Shown here one piece after another: positions 19,147-28,120 of a DNA stretch of 64,000 nucleotides. The position numbers and the translations under genes were made by a program. The notes beneath the pieces were generated by a model. It saw nothing but the letters and a program-made list of their open reading frames with translations, did not search any database and was not told the origin of the DNA. Position 1 is the stretch's first letter. The number at the start of each line of letters is the position of its first letter. This DNA comes from an uncultured Bacteroidia bacterium (GTDB taxonomy: Bacteria > Bacteroidota > Bacteroidia > Bacteroidales > Prolixibacteraceae), in the NCBI GenBank assembly GCA_903923905.1, contig CAIXZH010000119.1, positions 1 to 64,000 of the forward strand, given 5' to 3'.

Positions 19147-20340
19147 TTATTTAATTGCTTTTTTTAAAGCTGACCTCATTTTGGAGGCCAGTGTGTTTAA
19201 CTCCTCTTCACTCCAGTTTACCATAATCTGGGTCATCATCAGTCGTTGCATAATAGCATCCGATTGAGGGACCTGGAGGTTCTTATAGTCTGGTACATTA
19301 TTCATCTTCATCACCGGAAGATTGAAAATTGATTTTAACTCTTTCAAATGGCCCCATTGACGGTGATAGTGAAAATTATTCCGGTACCAATAGGATGCGC
19401 TGAGATCTTCTTTTTGAAATTCATCAAAAACCCTCGTTGCCTGATCTGCATCGGGGAGGAAAAAGGAAAGAAAGGTTGCAGAATCTCCCGCTTCGTCAGG
19501 CACGTGCCTCATCTGAATTTCGGGAAATTCCTTTAAAACTTGTTTTAGTATATTTTGATGACTCTTTTGTTTTTCAATCATATAGGGCAATTTGCGCAGC
19601 TGGGCAAGAACCACTGCAGCGCCAAGTTCTGATCCACGGAAATTATACCCGAGTATCGGATGTTGTTCTGCACCCCTTGCATTTCCGATGTGATCGTGTC
19701 CATGATCGGAATATTTATGAGCGCGGTCGTATAATTCATCATCATTGGTAGCAACCGCTCCACCTTCACCTGCAGTGATGATCTTGTAGTAATCGAATGA
19801 AAAGGCGGACATTTTGCCAAAATTTCCTAACATTTTTCCACGATAACTTCCACCGAGGGCAGGGGCAGCATCTTCAATCAGTATCAGGTTGTGTTTTTGA
19901 CAAACAGCCAGAATTTCATCCATTCTGCCCATTGATCCAAAAACCTGGACGATTAAAACAGCCTTAGTCCTTGGGGTGATTGCCTTCTCAATCCCTTCGG
20001 GACTTATACACAAAGTTTCATCAATTTCTGCAAAAACGGGAATTGCTCCGGCTAACAGAACTGCCTCGATAGGTGCAATAAAGGTATAGGGGGGAACAAT
20101 AACCTCGTCACCATATCCAATGCCACAACAAGCCAGCGAAAGTGAATCAGCTGCAGTTCCGCTGGCGCAGAAATGAGTGTGCTTAACTCCCAGGTAAGTG
20201 CTGAATTCTTGTTCGAAAGTCTTAGCTTTCCAAATTCCATTGCGTTGTGAATCATGTCCGTACCGAAATAACACTCCTGTTTCCAGTACATCCATAACCT
20301 CTTTTCGTTCCTCGTCCCCGAAAAGTTCAGTGCCTGCCAT
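19147..20340 (-). CDS. kdnA: DegT/DnrJ-type PLP aminotransferase, 8-amino-3,8-dideoxy-octulosonate transaminase (KdnA)-like
   Basis: MAGTELFGDEERKEVMDVLE, RYGHDSQRNGIWK, SFDYYKIITAGEGGAVATND, YSDHGHDHIGNARGAEQHPILGYNFR resemble recalled Shewanella KdnA. Confidence 0.82.
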   Translation of the reverse strand: MAGTELFGDEERKEVMDVLETGVLFRYGHDSQRNGIWKAKTFEQEFSTYLGVKHTHFCASGTAADSLSLACCGIGYGDEVIVPPYTFIAPIEAVLLAGAIPVFAEIDETLCISPEGIEKAITPRTKAVLIVQVFGSMGRMDEILAVCQKHNLILIEDAAPALGGSYRGKMLGNFGKMSAFSFDYYKIITAGEGGAVATNDDELYDRAHKYSDHGHDHIGNARGAEQHPILGYNFRGSELGAAVVLAQLRKLPYMIEKQKSHQNILKQVLKEFPEIQMRHVPDEAGDSATFLSFFLPDADQATRVFDEFQKEDLSASYWYRNNFHYHRQWGHLKELKSIFNLPVMKMNNVPDYKNLQVPQSDAIMQRLMMTQIMVNWSEEELNTLASKMRSALKKAIK

Positions 20341-20592
20341 ATCAAATCTTTTAAACTATAATAATTCAATTATTGAATTTCAAAAACAGAAGTTATGTCA
20401 GAGCGTGATATAGTCTCTTGCCTGAAATTCAGAGGTTAACCTATGACCAATTTCTCCTGTTCTTAAAAACCTGTAAAATTACATTTATTTTGAAAACAAA
20501 ACCTGAAAAATACCATTATTAAGCAGGATTGGTGCAAACAAGTGGAATGTTAATGCGATACGTACTGATCATTAGCATAATATTCTTCTGTT

Positions 20593-21492
20593 TTAAAGAA
20601 AAAATATGGCCATTCCTGAAACAGCTAAAAATGCACCGGCAATTTCTTTCCAGTTTAACCTTTCCCGAAATATTAAAACAGAAGGGATTAAGATAAAAAC
20701 AGGAACTGTTGCAATCAATGTTGAGGCAATTCCAACCGTGGTATATTGAAAGGCAAGCAGACTTAAGGAGACACCAAGAAATGGCCCGAAGAATGAGCCA
20801 ATAATCAGCGGTGTGATAGCTTTATTGTTTTTTAAAGAGTAACCGATTGAGCGCCATTCCTTAGCCAGGGTTATGATAACGATAAATCCCAGAATCCCGG
20901 TAATCACTCTGATCTCGGAAGAGGCAAAAGGATCGTAGTTTCCCATTCCCAATTTTGAAAATACGGCACCAACACCCTGACCTATTGCCCCTCCCAGAGC
21001 CAGAAGCAATCCTTTAACCGGATAATTCAACCTGGATTTATTAGTGTCGGATTCAGGACGTTTCAGAATTACGATTGCAATACCGGATAAGACCAGTAGC
21101 ATTCCCAGCCCATTTAACCAGGTAAGTTTTTCGTGAAGAATCAGAGCTCCGGCCAGAGCTGCCGTTGGGGGTGCCAGTGACATGATCAGCATCGACAATT
21201 TTGCTGACTGGTAGGAGTAGGACTTAAACAGACAATAATCTCCTGCAACAAAACCAACTAAACCTGATATCGACAGCCATTTCCATGCTTCCGGTGTAGC
21301 ATCTGAAGGTGTCCATAAACCACGCATTACTTTCGACCAGAGGAGAAACATTCCCATAGCCAGAACTAATCTGGCAATATTCACGGCAAGTGAACCAGCA
21401 CGGCGAGTGGCGAGGGAGAAAGATAATGCCGATGCAGTCCAGCATATTGCGGTAAATATTCCGGCTATTTCACCTAAATGACCTGTTTGCAT
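20593..21492 (-). CDS. EamA/DMT family transporter
   Basis: 10-TM tandem EamA repeats; the track start at 21627 adds a non-homologous extension, ATG at 21492 (MQTGHLGEIAGI) preferred. Confidence 0.85.
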   Translation of the reverse strand: MQTGHLGEIAGIFTAICWTASALSFSLATRRAGSLAVNIARLVLAMGMFLLWSKVMRGLWTPSDATPEAWKWLSISGLVGFVAGDYCLFKSYSYQSAKLSMLIMSLAPPTAALAGALILHEKLTWLNGLGMLLVLSGIAIVILKRPESDTNKSRLNYPVKGLLLALGGAIGQGVGAVFSKLGMGNYDPFASSEIRVITGILGFIVIITLAKEWRSIGYSLKNNKAITPLIIGSFFGPFLGVSLSLLAFQYTTVGIASTLIATVPVFILIPSVLIFRERLNWKEIAGAFLAVSGMAIFFL

Positions 21493-21583
21493 GCAATTTA
21501 TTGATTGGCGGCAAAAGTAACGATACCGTTTTGAATGTCCGCTGAAAAGAGGATAAATATTGGTTAGCCAGTGAATGCCGGAA

Positions 21584-21928
21584 TCATTTTCTCTTTTCCT
21601 TGTAGCTGTTGATGCCCAATATTCCATTAATCAACGAAACTAATATGCTGAAGATTATAGCTGTGAATAAACCGGATACTGAAAACCCACGGATAAAATG
21701 GTTTGCAATTAACACCATAATTCCATTTATAACTAATAAGAAAAGTCCCAGGGTTACGATTGTCACCGGGAATGTCAGGATAATCAGGATGGGTCTGACA
21801 ATAGAATTGAGCAGAGCAAGTACAACTGCAACCACAAAAGCTGCAAAGGGAGTTGAAATAACTACTCCCGGCAGGATGTATCCTACGATAATTATTGATA
21901 TTGTGCTGATAATTATACGGGTAAGCAT
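21584..21928 (-). CDS. Phage holin family (PF04020-type) 4-TM membrane protein
   Basis: VVALVLALLNSIVRPILIILTFPVTIVTLGLFLLVINGIMV type pattern. Confidence 0.82.
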   Translation of the reverse strand: MLTRIIISTISIIIVGYILPGVVISTPFAAFVVAVVLALLNSIVRPILIILTFPVTIVTLGLFLLVINGIMVLIANHFIRGFSVSGLFTAIIFSILVSLINGILGINSYKEKRK

Positions 21929-22063
21929 AATCGGGTTATTTTGGTGGATATCTCTCTGACTTCTTAAAGATATAACTATTTATTGATAAACCTCTATTGA
22001 AGATGACTTGATTTATATGGAAAAAAATACCAATTTTGGGGCTTCATAAATAATATTTTAAAT

Positions 22064-22897
22064 ATGCGTCTTATTGTTCAGTCAGAGGCAGTTGGAGTGG
22101 CTAAATGGTCTGCGTCCTATATTGTCCGGAGAATCAATGAATCGGGTAATTCAGCTTTAAAACCATTTGTGCTTGGTCTTCCAACGGGCAGCACTCCGCT
22201 TGGTACCTATGCCGAGTTGATACGGATTTACCGTGAGGGGAAGGTTTCCTTCAAAAATGTGGTCACCTTTAATATGGATGAATATGTAGGAATACCTAAA
22301 GACCATCCGCAGAGTTATTATACGTTTATGTGGGATAATTTTTTCAGTCATATTGATATCCCTGCTGAAAATGTCAATATTCTGAACGGGAATGCCTTGA
22401 ACTTAAAGGATGAGTGTGCTGATTATGAGGCAAGAATTAAAGCATTCGGGGGAATCGACCTATTTATGGGTGGTATTGGTGAAGATGGTCATATTGCTTT
22501 TAACGAACCCGGATCAAGCCTTTCATCACGTACCAGAGATAAAGCCCTTAACCAGGATACTATTTTGGTTAACAGCCGGTTTTTTGATAATGATGTGAAT
22601 AAAGTTCCAAAGTTTGCTCTTACCGTTGGAGTTGGAACAGTTATGGATTCCCGCGAAGTTCTTATTCTGGTTACCGGACATAATAAAGCCCGTGCTCTGC
22701 GGCAAGCTGTCGAAGAAGGGGTTAATCATATGTGGACCATTTCAGCCCTTCAGCTTCATCCTCATGGTTTGATTATTTGTGACGAGGCTTCAACCGTTGA
22801 ATTAAAAGTTGGAACCTACCGGTATTTTAAAGATATTGAGAAAGATAATCTCGATCCGGAATCTTTATGGAGCAGCGATAAATACCTGGGGTGGTAG
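22064..22897 (+). CDS. nagB: Glucosamine-6-phosphate deaminase
   Basis: [64 protein letters not shown]. Confidence 0.95.
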   Translation: MRLIVQSEAVGVAKWSASYIVRRINESGNSALKPFVLGLPTGSTPLGTYAELIRIYREGKVSFKNVVTFNMDEYVGIPKDHPQSYYTFMWDNFFSHIDIPAENVNILNGNALNLKDECADYEARIKAFGGIDLFMGGIGEDGHIAFNEPGSSLSSRTRDKALNQDTILVNSRFFDNDVNKVPKFALTVGVGTVMDSREVLILVTGHNKARALRQAVEEGVNHMWTISALQLHPHGLIICDEASTVELKVGTYRYFKDIEKDNLDPESLWSSDKYLGW

Positions 22898-22911
22898 ATA
22901 GTTAGTAAGAA

Positions 22912-23053
22912 GGGAGAAGGCAGAAGGCAGAAGTAGAATTGCAGAAGTAGGGTGATTAAATGATAGAGACTGAGAGACTGAGCGCCAGACTGTGACTGTC
23001 TTCCAGATAATTACTTAGCCTCCCGTCGTTCCTTCTGCCTTCTGCCTTCTCCC
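22912..23053. repeat. 22-bp perfect inverted repeat GGGAGAAGGCAGAAGGCAGAAG / CTTCTGCCTTCTGCCTTCTCCC
   Basis: Left arm 22912-22933, right arm 23032-23053, between convergent nagB and araD-like genes. Confidence 0.95.
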
Positions 23054-23061
23054 CATTCTGC

Positions 23062-23721
23062 CTAACTGAAAAAATGGTGATCCAGCAGTATTTTTTCTAC
23101 CGGACTAACATTATTTAGCACTAAAGTCCGGTAAGCCATCCTGGCCACTTTTTCGATAACAACCGTATGATCGAAAGCGCTGCTTACATCTTTTCCCCAA
23201 CAGAAGGGTCCATGACCGTAGACAAGGACACCGGGGATCCGCATGGGATCAAGATTGCGTGACAGAAACGTATTCACTATCATTTTCCCTGTTTCCAATT
23301 CCAGATTGTTCTCTACCTGTTCAATAGTCAGCGGTAACGTACAAGGAATTTCTCCATTGAAAAAATTGGCATGAGTGATGCCAAGTGGAGGAATACCTCT
23401 TCCAGCCTGTGCCCAACAAGTTGCATATTCAGAATGGGAATGAAGAATTGCACCGATATGGGTGAAATTCTTATATAATTCAAGATGAGTATCGGTATCT
23501 GTAGATGGCTTAAGTGTCCCTTCCACGATATTTCCGTTCAGATCCATCACGACCATATCCGCAGGAATCATCTCTTCGTAAGAAACCCCGGATGGTTTAA
23601 TCACCACCAGACCCTTCTCCCGGTCAATTGTGCTGACATTCCCCCAGGTATAGATAACAAGACCTTGTTCCACGAGTTTTAAACTGGCCTTATAGACCTG
23701 ATGTTTCAGGTTTTCGAGCAT
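23062..23721 (-). CDS. araD: L-ribulose-5-phosphate 4-epimerase (class II aldolase family)
   Basis: GNVSTIDRE, IKPSGVSYEEM, STDTDTHLELYKNF, LHSHSEYATCWAQAGRGIPPLGITHANFF, YGHGPFCWG. Confidence 0.88.
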   Translation of the reverse strand: MLENLKHQVYKASLKLVEQGLVIYTWGNVSTIDREKGLVVIKPSGVSYEEMIPADMVVMDLNGNIVEGTLKPSTDTDTHLELYKNFTHIGAILHSHSEYATCWAQAGRGIPPLGITHANFFNGEIPCTLPLTIEQVENNLELETGKMIVNTFLSRNLDPMRIPGVLVYGHGPFCWGKDVSSAFDHTVVIEKVARMAYRTLVLNNVSPVEKILLDHHFFS

Positions 23722-23846
23722 GATTTTAGCAAATTTTTATTTTAATTAAATTCAGAACCTAAAGATCATAAATTTATTTCAAATTATTGCTAAAATGGTT
23801 AAAATTATTTCCAATTAATCGGATTCGATACAAATTTGTAACAATA

Positions 23847-23882
23847 ATAAAAGAGCCGGATTCTTTAATCCGGCTCTTTTAT
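23847..23882 (-). terminator. Terminator of the M13 peptidase gene
   Basis: AAAAGAGCCGGATT ctttAATCCGGCTCTTTT perfect 14-bp stem, ends beside stop codon. Confidence 0.85.
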
Positions 23883-23883
23883 A

Positions 23884-25923
23884 TTACCATATTTTAGCCC
23901 TTTTAGCCTCATCGAGGTACATCGGTTGCCCAGGCTTAATATTAAATGCTGCATAAAACTCGGGTAAATTTCTTAACGGACCAATCACCCGGTATTTTCC
24001 CAGAGAATGGGGATCTTCCTTAGTGCGACGTAAGATCTCTTTATCCCGGATATTATCTGCCCAAACATGGGCATAAGCGAGGTAAAACCGTTGGTCCGGC
24101 GTAAATCCGTCAATTGGATTGGTTTCTTTGCTTGCCAGTTTAAACGCCTGGTGTGAAATATTTAACCCGCCAAAATCAGCAATGTTTTCCCCTAAGCTCA
24201 ATTTGCCATCAGCATGAATTGAATCAATCACAATAAAACTGCTATACTGGTCGGCCAGTTCTTTGGTTTTTTCATCGAATAATTTGGAATCCTCAGGAGT
24301 CCACCATTCGGTAAGATTACCAACTTTATCGTATTTACGTCCCTGATCATCAAACCCATGTGTGAGCTCATGACCGATAACTACACCGATAGCGCCATAA
24401 TTCACTGCATCGTCACCATGAAGGAAAAAGAATGGTGGTTGAAGGATGGCAGCCGGGAATACGATTTCATTCATATCGGGAGCATAATAGGCATTCACGG
24501 TCTGAGGAGACATGAACCATTGGGTTTTATCTACCGGTTTATTAATTTTAGAGTAATTGAACGCTGTTTCAAATTGATTGGAACGAATCACATTCAGAAC
24601 ATAGGAATCGTCCACAATTTCAAGACCTGAATAGTCTCTCCACTTATCCGGGTATCCTATTTTTACATTGATAGCATGTAATTTTTCGAGTGCTTTTAAT
24701 TTGGTTTCAGGCCCCATCCATTCCAGATTTTTTATCCGTTCGCCGAGTGCAACGCGCAAATTTTCAACTAACTTAACCATTCTCTGCTTGGCTTCAGCAG
24801 GGAAGTATTTTGCTACATAAAGTTGACCAATAGCTTCGCTTAGGGCTCCGCTTGTCACTCCAAGTACCCTTTTCCACCGCGGTCTCATCTTTTCCACACC
24901 CGACATTGCTCTTCCAAAGAAGTCAAATTTCGCATTGACGAAATCATCCGAAAGATAGGATGCTGTGCTGTTGATCAGATTCCAACGCAGGTAAACTTTC
25001 CAGTCTTCAACCGGAACTTCCTTGATGACTGCGCTTACCTCTTTAATAAATAAAGGTTGGTTAAGATTAATTTCACCAGGATCGCCAACCCCCTGAGAAA
25101 CAAAATAGCGATTCCAGTTGAAAGAGGGGGATAGATCGATTAACTCCTTAGTAGTTATTTTATTATATGTTTTAATCGGATCGCGCTGTTCAAGCCGGGT
25201 CATTGAGGCTTTTGCCAGGCGGGTCTCGAGGCTCATGATGGTCTGTGCCGATTTTTTTGCCGTAGCTTCATCGTCACCCAGAAGTTTATGGAGTTTTTCG
25301 ATGTAAACCACATATTTTGTCCTTAGATCCTTGGAGCGCGCATCATCATTGATATAATAATCGCGGTCAGGCATTCCGATTCCACCCTGAGTTAGCTGAG
25401 CAATCACCATAGAACTGTTTTTGGCATCGGTTGAGCCATAAAATCCGAATAAAGGGGAAAAACCGTAGGTATGAAATCTGGCGATTTCAATTTCAACGTC
25501 TTCCATCGACTTTATCTTTTCAATTTCCTGGAAATAATGTTCTAATGGTTTGAGACCTTGTTGCTTTATCTTTAAGGAGTCCATCCCAAGATTAAAAAGG
25601 GTAGCTGTTTTATCAGCGATCGTCCCTTTTTCATTTTTCTTCGATGCTGTCTCCTTAACCAATCCATTTAATTGCTTTTCAGCTAGTTCTGCCAGTTTAT
25701 CAAAGGAGCCAAAGCGCGAGCGATCTGCTGGTAACGGATTTAGTTTTTTCCATCCACCATTGGCATAAGCGTCAAAATCGTGACCTGGATCGACTGATGT
25801 ATCCATATCTGCCAGACTAATTGCAGGAGTTGCCTTTTTTTGCGTAATATTGTTGCAGGCAATAAATATTCCAGTTGTCATAAGGCACAAGAATAATGTA
25901 ATTAATAATGATTTGTATTTCAT
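23884..25923 (-). CDS. M13 family zinc metallopeptidase (neprilysin/PepO-like), lipoprotein
   Basis: VIGHELTHGFDDQGRKYD zinc motif, ENIADFGG; lipobox GIFIACNN; preferred start 25923. Confidence 0.93.
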   Translation of the reverse strand: MKYKSLLITLFLCLMTTGIFIACNNITQKKATPAISLADMDTSVDPGHDFDAYANGGWKKLNPLPADRSRFGSFDKLAELAEKQLNGLVKETASKKNEKGTIADKTATLFNLGMDSLKIKQQGLKPLEHYFQEIEKIKSMEDVEIEIARFHTYGFSPLFGFYGSTDAKNSSMVIAQLTQGGIGMPDRDYYINDDARSKDLRTKYVVYIEKLHKLLGDDEATAKKSAQTIMSLETRLAKASMTRLEQRDPIKTYNKITTKELIDLSPSFNWNRYFVSQGVGDPGEINLNQPLFIKEVSAVIKEVPVEDWKVYLRWNLINSTASYLSDDFVNAKFDFFGRAMSGVEKMRPRWKRVLGVTSGALSEAIGQLYVAKYFPAEAKQRMVKLVENLRVALGERIKNLEWMGPETKLKALEKLHAINVKIGYPDKWRDYSGLEIVDDSYVLNVIRSNQFETAFNYSKINKPVDKTQWFMSPQTVNAYYAPDMNEIVFPAAILQPPFFFLHGDDAVNYGAIGVVIGHELTHGFDDQGRKYDKVGNLTEWWTPEDSKLFDEKTKELADQYSSFIVIDSIHADGKLSLGENIADFGGLNISHQAFKLASKETNPIDGFTPDQRFYLAYAHVWADNIRDKEILRRTKEDPHSLGKYRVIGPLRNLPEFYAAFNIKPGQPMYLDEAKRAKIW

Positions 25924-26075
25924 GACGGTAAGTATTTTTAGAATGCACAAAATTATCGTATTTGATTTAAATATATGTTAAGAACGATTCTTGATTACTC
26001 CTCGTTTACTGTTTTTTTTGTTTGACCTGGAGGATGATCATTTTCTTTATTTTAAAACAATATTCCACAATTTTT

Positions 26076-26585
26076 ATGCGTAAGAAAATTATTTTATCAG
26101 CCATTTTATTTGGATTATTTGGAACCTGTTTTGGCCAGCAAATTTCAACCTGGAACCAATGGAGCTGGTTAATCGGAGATTGGAAAGGGGAGGGGAGCGG
26201 ACAACCCGGACAGGGAGGCGGGACCTTCAGTTTTAAAGCCGACCTCGATCAAAAAATTCTTGTTCGGGAAAGTCACTCTGAATATCCGGCATTAGGAATT
26301 AAACCTGCAGTTATTCATGATGATCTGATGGTCGTTTATCCTGACTATTCAGGAAGTCCTGTAAAGGCAATTTATTTCGACAATGAAGGGCATACGATTA
26401 ATTATTCGGTTACCTATTCCGACAAGACTATCGTTTTGACAAGTGATAAAATCGGGAATATCCCGGTCTTTAGATTGACCTATATTCAATTGAACGATGA
26501 ATCGGTAGATACTAAATTTGAGATTTCGCAGGATGGGGTGAAATTTAATTCCTATATTGAGGGTAAAAGCAAAAAGATTAGGTAA
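26076..26585 (+). CDS. Secreted DUF1579-like protein of unknown function
   Basis: Signal peptide MRKKIILSAILFGLFGTCFGQ; WSWLIGDWKGEGSGQPGQGGGTFSF; start moved to ATG 26076. Confidence 0.55.
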   Translation: MRKKIILSAILFGLFGTCFGQQISTWNQWSWLIGDWKGEGSGQPGQGGGTFSFKADLDQKILVRESHSEYPALGIKPAVIHDDLMVVYPDYSGSPVKAIYFDNEGHTINYSVTYSDKTIVLTSDKIGNIPVFRLTYIQLNDESVDTKFEISQDGVKFNSYIEGKSKKIR

Positions 26586-26589
26586 TAAA

Positions 26590-26622
26590 AAACCCAGAAG
26601 GTTTCTGAAACTTTCTGGGTTT
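26590..26622. terminator. Bidirectional terminator between convergent genes
   Basis: AAACCCAGAAGGTTT ctg AAACTTTCTGGGTTT. Confidence 0.85.
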
Positions 26623-26643
26623 AAAATTAATTTCCAGGATCTA

Positions 26644-28020
26644 TCATTGCAACAACCCAATCTCATCAGGAGTGATTGGAATCCGATTGCCTAATATTCT
26701 GGCCCCGGTTTCAGTTACCAGAATATCGTCTTCAAGTCTGATCCCCCCAAAATCGAGGTAATCCTTTACCTTACTGAAGTTGATGAAGGTATTATTCGTT
26801 TTTTCCTTTTCCCATTGTTCAATTAATGCCGGGATAAAGTATATTCCCGGCTCATTGGTGATTACAAAATCTTTTTGCAATCTTCGGCCAAACCTCAGGT
26901 AAGCGGTCCCAAACTGGTTAATTGGGTGAATTTCATCGTCATAACCCACATGAATCTGCCCGTAATCCTCCATATCGTGAACATCAAGACCCATCATGTG
27001 TCCCAATCCATGCGGAAAGAACAAGGCATGAGCCCCATTGGCAACAGCTTCATGAACATCGCCTTTCATTAAGCCCAGCTCTTTTAATCCTGAAGCGATA
27101 ACTTCAGCTGCTTTAAGGTGAATACTTAAATAGGTTTCTCCGGGTTTGATCAGAGCTGTGGTCGTATTATTCGCCTTAAGTACAATATTATATATGTCAA
27201 GCTGCTTTTGGGTAAACTGACCACCTACGGGTATGGTCCGGGTAAAATCGGAAGCATAATGCATATTTGATTCAGCTCCGGCATCCACAATCATCAATCG
27301 CCCTTTTTCAAGTTTAAAAGAGTGATCGTGATTATGAAGGGTCTGCCCGTTTTGAGTAAGAATGGTTGGGAACGAGGTTCCACTTCCACCTGCATGTGCT
27401 ATCCCTTCAATGGTTCCTGCAATCTCCTGCTCCATCACTCCCGGTTTTGCCATCTTCATGGCGGTTACATGCATTTGATAACCTGTTTCGCATGCCTTTT
27501 CAATTTCGGAAATTTCTTCACGATCCTTGGCTGATCTCATCTCCACCATGATCCGGATAAGTTCCATTGAAGAATATGTGGAAAGTAACGATGCCTGAAT
27601 CCCGGTGATCTCCTGAAGCAGGAGTTTGTTTTCAGCCCGGTAAGGGGGAATAAAATGAATCCTATTATCCTTTAAGTGCGCGGAAGAATTGAAAAGTTCT
27701 TTAAATGGCAAAGTATTTTTGACACCAACAGAACCTGCTAAATCTTTAACCGATGGTTTTGTACCCATCCAGATGATATCTTCCATGGTGATGTCGTCAC
27801 CAAAAATGGTGTCATTGCCTGAATCAGCGTCAATTATTCCAAACAAACCCGGAATATCAAGACCGAAGAGATAAAGGAACGTACTGTCCTGCCTGAAATG
27901 ATAAGTATTGTCGGGATAATTCATCGGGGATTCTGTATTCCCCGGAATCAATACTACTCCGCTGCCCACTTTATCACGAAGCCTGTTTCGTCGTGCAATA
28001 TAAATCTGCTTTTCAAACAT
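26644..28020 (-). CDS. pepP: M24 family Xaa-Pro aminopeptidase (aminopeptidase P)
   Basis: VDAGAESNMHYASDFTRTIPVGG, HGLGHMMGLDVHD, NEPGIYF metal sites; AMP-N domain. Confidence 0.92.
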   Translation of the reverse strand: MFEKQIYIARRNRLRDKVGSGVVLIPGNTESPMNYPDNTYHFRQDSTFLYLFGLDIPGLFGIIDADSGNDTIFGDDITMEDIIWMGTKPSVKDLAGSVGVKNTLPFKELFNSSAHLKDNRIHFIPPYRAENKLLLQEITGIQASLLSTYSSMELIRIMVEMRSAKDREEISEIEKACETGYQMHVTAMKMAKPGVMEQEIAGTIEGIAHAGGSGTSFPTILTQNGQTLHNHDHSFKLEKGRLMIVDAGAESNMHYASDFTRTIPVGGQFTQKQLDIYNIVLKANNTTTALIKPGETYLSIHLKAAEVIASGLKELGLMKGDVHEAVANGAHALFFPHGLGHMMGLDVHDMEDYGQIHVGYDDEIHPINQFGTAYLRFGRRLQKDFVITNEPGIYFIPALIEQWEKEKTNNTFINFSKVKDYLDFGGIRLEDDILVTETGARILGNRIPITPDEIGLLQ

Positions 28021-28120
28021 ATCCGGGATTTTAGGTGATTTAGTTTTATTTGGTGTTCTCCATGAAAATTAGGTTTCCAATATTAATGGTTTATATATCC
28101 CTGAAGTAATCTGAAATAAA

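Noticed and set aside
21584-21928. Phage holin family gene as evidence of a prophage
   Set aside because: PF04020-type 4-TM proteins are common chromosomal genes; no other phage genes nearby.
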